Assembly (NCBI GenBank): GCA_023105745.1
Contig: JALGQZ010000002.1
Span: 46,102,497-46,166,496, forward strand
Direction of reading: 5' to 3'
Source: Austropuccinia psidii
Lineage: Eukaryota; Basidiomycota; Pucciniomycetes; Pucciniales; Sphaerophragmiaceae
DNA length: 64,000 bases
Numbering within the stretch: the stretch's first letter is position 1; each line of letters starts with the position of its first letter. Both the position numbers and the translations under genes were made by a program. Under the pieces are notes generated by a model. That model worked only from the letters and a program-made list of their open reading frames with translations. It ran no database searches and was not told the DNA's origin. Positions 61,041 through 64,000 of the stretch are shown here, one piece after another.

Positions 61041-62841
61041 TGTGTGTGCACCTTATAGGTATTTTCATATACCCAAAAGACCACAAAGAAAAAAAATACA
61101 ATTATGAATAAAATAAATTTACTTATATTATCAAAACAAAATTCAAAATATAAATACAAATTTATACACAAAAATGAAATTTCAAGTACAATTTAAAAAT
61201 AAAATTACATTGAAAATAAAAATTGTGAAGACACATTTTTACTTGAAAAATTAAGTAAAAATGAATTTTGAACAAAATTACTAAAATGAAAATATTTTTG
61301 GAAAAAAGTTGAATAAAAATTATCATAACTAATTATCCAACAAATAAACATATGAGAGTAATTTCACCATTGGACTCCTCATAAAAAATAAGGTGGGGTC
61401 ACCTCTGGGTAAAATTTCTGTAACTCAACTCTAAAGAAGCTTAAATCAAGTTTTTGAGTACTTTCTGTACAAAGGTTGAAAATACTCAAAGCATTCAGTG
61501 AATTCAAATCACATGTGGAGTTAACCATCAATTTTTGTGTTAAAATTGAAGTGTTGTGTGTAGTTTAGAAGCTATGAAGAATTGAAGTATTTTCAATTGA
61601 AATGTCAAAATGTGCGCATGTATTGCATAAGTGAACTTTAGTTTACATATGAGGTATCAATTATTACAGTTGTGTACTGTAAAAATTCAATTAAATTACA
61701 TATGTAAATTGTAAGTATAATACATGATGAAGAATTAAAGAAAAAATATATTGGAAAGATTAATTCTGGGGGGGAAAAGGAACTTGAGCTGTAAGGGGGA
61801 GCTAGACCCCAAAATTCCTTGCTGACAGGTGTTAGATGTGACAATTCATTCAAATGTTCATCAATTTTGGCCTGGAATTGACTCACAGGGTCTGTGTCTC
61901 AATTGATGATGAGGTTTTGATACCAACCAGGGCAATTTAACTGTTTCCAAGAGGGGAAAACTACCCTTAAGTTTAAAAATCATTAATAAAAAAGTTTCAA
62001 CTGCTCTCTACATCTCTTAAACAAATTCTGATGTGCTTTGAAGGCTTAAAACCAGGTATTACTATAGCAATGGCTGATTTAAGGGTCCAAAATCGCTAAA
62101 ACCAGCCTTTTTTGGTCTAAACCAGGGGTCAATGATGCCAGAATTGGATTTTCTGTGGTCAGAGGTTTTTCCACAACTGAAGAGAGTAAATTTTATTTTT
62201 GGAGTAAGAAAATTGGTGGTCATAAAAGAATGTCTTCTTTGCCCCATTTTTCTCTTCATGTTACAATCTGTTCCTTTTATGATTAGTTTAAACACTGTTA
62301 AACCAATCAATAAAAGATTCCAACCACCTTTTTTAATCATTTTAAACCTTTTAAGCACATGAAAAAGTCATTATAATCATTTTTTGTAACTCCCAAAATC
62401 ATTTTTACCCCTGAACCACCCCATAAGTGAATTAAAGCATCTTTCATCACTATTAGCTTTGTCACTTTGTTTCCAAATTCACTCTGGTCACTTTTGGGTG
62501 TGTTTTCTCTTTGATAATCTTTTTAAATACTCTGTTCTGATATTAATTGCCTGCAGCTCTTTGCTCAATTAATTCCAATTGAAATTGCTCTTGAAGAAAT
62601 TTCTTTTGTAGCCTCAAATAGCTCTTGTAGAGTATTTTTGGATAAATTTTTATTGTTGGTAAAACAATAAGTCCTTATAATATTGTTGTTTTATACTTAT
62701 AAGGTTAAAAAAAGTAAAATTGGTGTGTTTTCTGTTAAAATCTTATTTCATACTATTTTTAATGAGTTTTTACCTCATACAAATTTTGAGGACAGGGAAG
62801 GTACTTGATTTTCCATCAAAGGTTCATATCCACACCTTAAA
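61041..62841 (+). repeat. 3' LTR of element E (A/B family, about 1.8 kb)
   Basis: It aligns end to end with 1884-3685: start TGTGTGCACCTTATAGG, end CACACCTTAAAA. Shared long blocks include the GACCACAAAG region, GGTGGGGTCACCTCTG and the TTTCTTTTGTAGCCTCAAATA region. No polypurine tract is preserved before it. Confidence 0.8.
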
Positions 62842-64000
62842 ATGTGGCTACCTGGTTAATTTTCACAGGAGTTCTTTCCAAACTGCAACAAAGTTAGATC
62901 TTGAAAGATATTATATTAATCCTGGTGAGATCATGGTTAACACTTGAATGTGTTAGATAAGATTCCACCAATTGTAACAACCATGTACAATAAGCCTTTG
63001 GATAAATCTTTAGCAATTTGGCCATATCAATAACCTTAGGCAAAATTGGCCATATTATCATTTTCGGCCTTTTTGGTCATTTCATCACCTGGGGCCAACT
63101 TGGGACCTTCACCAACATAAGTCCCTTCATAGCCGCTTCCTACCTTTGAGAGCCTTTAAACCTTTTCACATAAACAGGGGACATACATCACCAAGGGCTG
63201 TATTAATCCTTTTAAGTTTTAAATAAAGTTTTTTGAACTTTGATGAATTTTGCACTTATATTCCATTTTCCTATTAGATATGAAAAATATTCCCAAATGG
63301 GAATATGAGGTTATTTGGGCCTTAATGGCGAGATTTGCGCAGTTTTTCTGTGCATTCTTGTGCAACTAAATTTTTGATCCTGTACAAGATAGTTTTGGAA
63401 AAAGCACCCAGAAATCCCTTGAAGCCATAAAACGTACCTTTTTCCAATGTTTCTCAAGGTCATCTTCCACAAAACTCATAGACACATTGTTTCTTCAATA
63501 CCCAGAAGTTGCATCTTAAATCACAAGAAATGAAATGGAAATAAAATCAAGGGACCATACTTTAAATTGAAAAATACCTTTACAGACCTTATGGCATCAT
63601 ATTTTCAGGAATATCAATAAGGGCTCCAGATCAAGTATCTTCTTCAATGGAAATTGCTTCACTCATCAGGTATTGGCTTTCTTCAAGTATGGAGTATTTC
63701 CCAAAGGGAATAATTGAGAGTTTCATTTCAATGGAAATGAAAGAGGCAGTTCCAAATAAGCTGTAAAGTGTCAATGCTCCAATGAATCACCTTGGAAGCC
63801 ACACTAGTTCAATACAGTCCCTTTCTATATAGGCCTTTCATTCAACCACAGACCTTGGGAAGATCATTAAACCCTGTTCACTTCCCAATTTGGCCAAGTA
63901 TTCCTTTCCTCAAGGATTCAATACAAGCCAGTTGTCAGCCTGAAGGCCTCAAGGTCGCAAATTTGCATATGTCCCAGCCTCTTTTGAAACCCTGGGGATT
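62842..64000. other. Right flank, nothing recognised
   Basis: Sequence without a clear gene, repeat or RNA. A few GGCC-containing blocks (63000-63150) are present. Coding-like runs were looked for on both strands and none was convincing. Confidence 0.5.

Noticed and set aside
62842..62870. TGGCTACCTGG after the element E LTR as a primer binding site
   Set aside because: It does not match the TGGGGG site of the other elements, and pol lies upstream, so this LTR is a 3' LTR.
1..64000. Repeat-induced point mutation as the cause of the stops
   Set aside because: Several stops derive from AAA, GAA or Cys changes rather than only C-to-T. CpG loss is visible, but classical RIP cannot be claimed by eye.

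Overview
The window looks like a transposon-dense, AT-rich fungal genome, most likely a rust (Pucciniales). The evidence is chromodomain-bearing Ty3/gypsy elements, a Mutator-like transposase with an OTU domain, short GT-AG introns, and one small host gene isolated among repeats. From memory the Ty3 coding regions resemble families abundant in the myrtle rust Austropuccinia psidii. No search was run, so the species is a guess.

Layout. 1-3685: 3' end of a Ty3 element (A, + strand) with its 3' LTR, apparently inserted into 3686-10997, a second Ty3 element (B, - strand) that retains its 5' LTR. B itself sits in an LTR of another family (10998-12092). 12290-13115: ~120/130-bp minisatellite. 14015-15811: solo LTR. 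15944-20338: complete MULE with 8-bp target duplications and a dead transposase-OTU gene. 20347-24170: unidentified decayed sequence. 24170-25510: CpG-richer island with the only apparently intact host gene, a four-exon short coiled-coil (SCOC/DUF2205-like) gene. 25790-31236: long unidentified coding-like sequence full of stops. 31252-44206: Ty3 element C (+) with both LTRs, carrying two nested solo LTRs, each with 5-bp target duplications. 44246-46300: LTR fragment and a decayed RT/RNase H of a different Ty3 lineage. 48700-49880: another decayed gene, cut by Ty3 element D (49881 to about 59190, - strand, both LTRs). 59830-62841: decayed integrase end and LTR of a fifth Ty3 copy.

In the retroelements one frame runs gag, protease, RT, RNase H, integrase and chromodomain, between LTRs of about 1.4 kb (C/D type) or 1.8-2.0 kb (A/B type). 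Every copy is disabled by stops, frameshifts or lost catalytic residues. The most notable signal is in elements C and D, with a parallel in B. An upstream leader exon bounded by splice-like sites appears to splice into a second reading frame overlapping the N-terminal half of gag, and the gag-pol start codon lies inside the second intron. Unspliced RNA would then give Gag-Pol, and spliced RNA a separate accessory protein.

No rRNA, tRNA or CRISPR features were seen.
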